Assembly (NCBI GenBank): GCA_029932445.1
Contig: JAOZQB010000201.1
Span: 1-5,319 of the forward strand
Direction of reading: 5' to 3'
Origin: Bacteroidales bacterium
Lineage (GTDB): Bacteria > Bacteroidota > Bacteroidia > Bacteroidales > JAADGE01
Length of the DNA: 5,319 nucleotides
Shown here: positions 4,898 to 5,319 of the stretch, piece by piece
Layout: each line of letters starts with the position of its first letter
Position numbering within the stretch: position 1 is the stretch's first letter
Notes under the pieces: model-generated
The model's database searches: none
What the model was told of the DNA's origin: nothing
The model's input: only the letters and a program-made list of their open reading frames with translations
Program-made: the position numbers and the translations under genes

Positions 4898-5319
4898 ATG
4901 TCAAAATTAAGTCATACGGACAGTCACGGAAAGGCAAATATGGTGGATGTCGGTAATAAACCGTATCAAAAACGAACAGCCCTTGCACGCGGGCATATAA
5001 AAATATCGGAAGAAGCCGTTCGTCTTATTAAAGAAAATACCAATAAAAAAGGCGATGTATTGACGATTTCGGAAATTGCCGGAATTCAAGGAGGGAAAAG
5101 AACTTCTGAACTTATTCCTTTATGCCATCCATTGCAAATCACGAAAGTTGATGTTAAAGCACAACTTGATGCAACAGGTGTAGAAGTTACGGCTGAAACG
5201 CGATGCATCGGTCAAACCGGTATCGAAATGGAAGCTTTGACAGCCGTATCTGTTGCACTATTAACGGTTTACGATATGTGTAAAGCCGTTGATAAAAATA
5301 TGGTGATTGAAGGTATTAC
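4898..5319 (+). CDS. moaC: Cyclic pyranopterin monophosphate synthase MoaC (3' end cut off)
   Basis: MoaC converts the MoaA product to cyclic pyranopterin monophosphate, the first stable Moco intermediate, and acts as a cytoplasmic hexamer. The N-terminus SHTDSHGKANMVDVGNK at 5-21 is diagnostic. It is followed by RTALARGHI at 26-34, GIQGGKRTSELIPLCHPL at 62-79, GQTGIEMEALTAVSVALLT at 105-123 and YDMCKAVDK at 125-133. Residues corresponding to the catalytic set in E. coli MoaC are visible: a lysine at 50-51, H77 in LCHPL, E110 and E112 in GIEMEA, and D126 and K129 in YDMCKA. Reading from ATG 4898, 140 full codons are present before the window ends. The family averages about 160 residues, so roughly 20 are missing past the edge. 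This is an edge effect and not a defect. The gene lies 54 bp after moaA in the same operon. The only closer upstream ATG (4882) runs straight into a stop. Confidence 0.95.
   Translation, partial: MSKLSHTDSHGKANMVDVGNKPYQKRTALARGHIKISEEAVRLIKENTNKKGDVLTISEIAGIQGGKRTSELIPLCHPLQITKVDVKAQLDATGVEVTAETRCIGQTGIEMEALTAVSVALLTVYDMCKAVDKNMVIEGI

Noticed and set aside
4907..5089. Minus-strand open frame within moaC
   Set aside because: It lies opposite the diagnostic MoaC N-terminus and is a shadow frame.

Overview
This window is a molybdenum/tungsten uptake and molybdenum-cofactor (Moco) biosynthesis locus. It most likely comes from a member of the Bacteroidota. The DNA is AT-rich with A/T-ending codons, genes mostly lack a strong Shine-Dalgarno sequence, and the one clear promoter matches the Bacteroidota -7 consensus TAnnTTTG. 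The uptake proteins resemble the WtpBC tungstate/molybdate type, and a KilA-N protein of a kind I associate with Bacteroidota is present. No rRNA or other taxonomic marker is visible, so this placement is an inference.

Layout, all on the + strand. (1) 28-1872: membrane permease (wtpB/modB-like) and ATPase (wtpC/modC-like) of an oxyanion ABC importer. The stop of the first directly abuts the start of the second. The binding-protein gene would be expected just upstream, outside the window. (2) 1873-2306: a promoter followed by a stand-alone ModE-type winged-helix regulator. (3) 2312-2714: a broken KilA-N gene. A 108-codon ORF carries the N-terminal part, and a C-terminal piece follows in another frame, implying an internal deletion. 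A perfect 32-bp palindrome lies inside it. (4) 2715-2889: a non-coding spacer with a 19-bp inverted repeat (arms 71 bp apart, start to start), which looks like a terminator or small repeat element. (5) 2890-5319: Moco genes moeA, moaA (overlapping by 17 bp, with a good ribosome binding site) and moaC. The last is cut by the window end after about 140 of roughly 160 residues.

The genes form one pathway. The importer brings in molybdate or tungstate, and the ModE-like protein probably adjusts expression to oxyanion supply. MoaA and MoaC convert GTP to cyclic pyranopterin monophosphate, and MoeA later inserts the metal into molybdopterin.

The metabolic genes are conventional, and I see no sign of a wholly new system. 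The points most worth a second look are the 32-bp palindrome in the KilA-N remnant, the frame-shifted internal deletion of that gene, the long inverted repeat before moeA, and an unusually short MoaA. That MoaA keeps both iron-sulfur cysteine triads but lacks most of the segment that normally joins the barrel to the second cluster.
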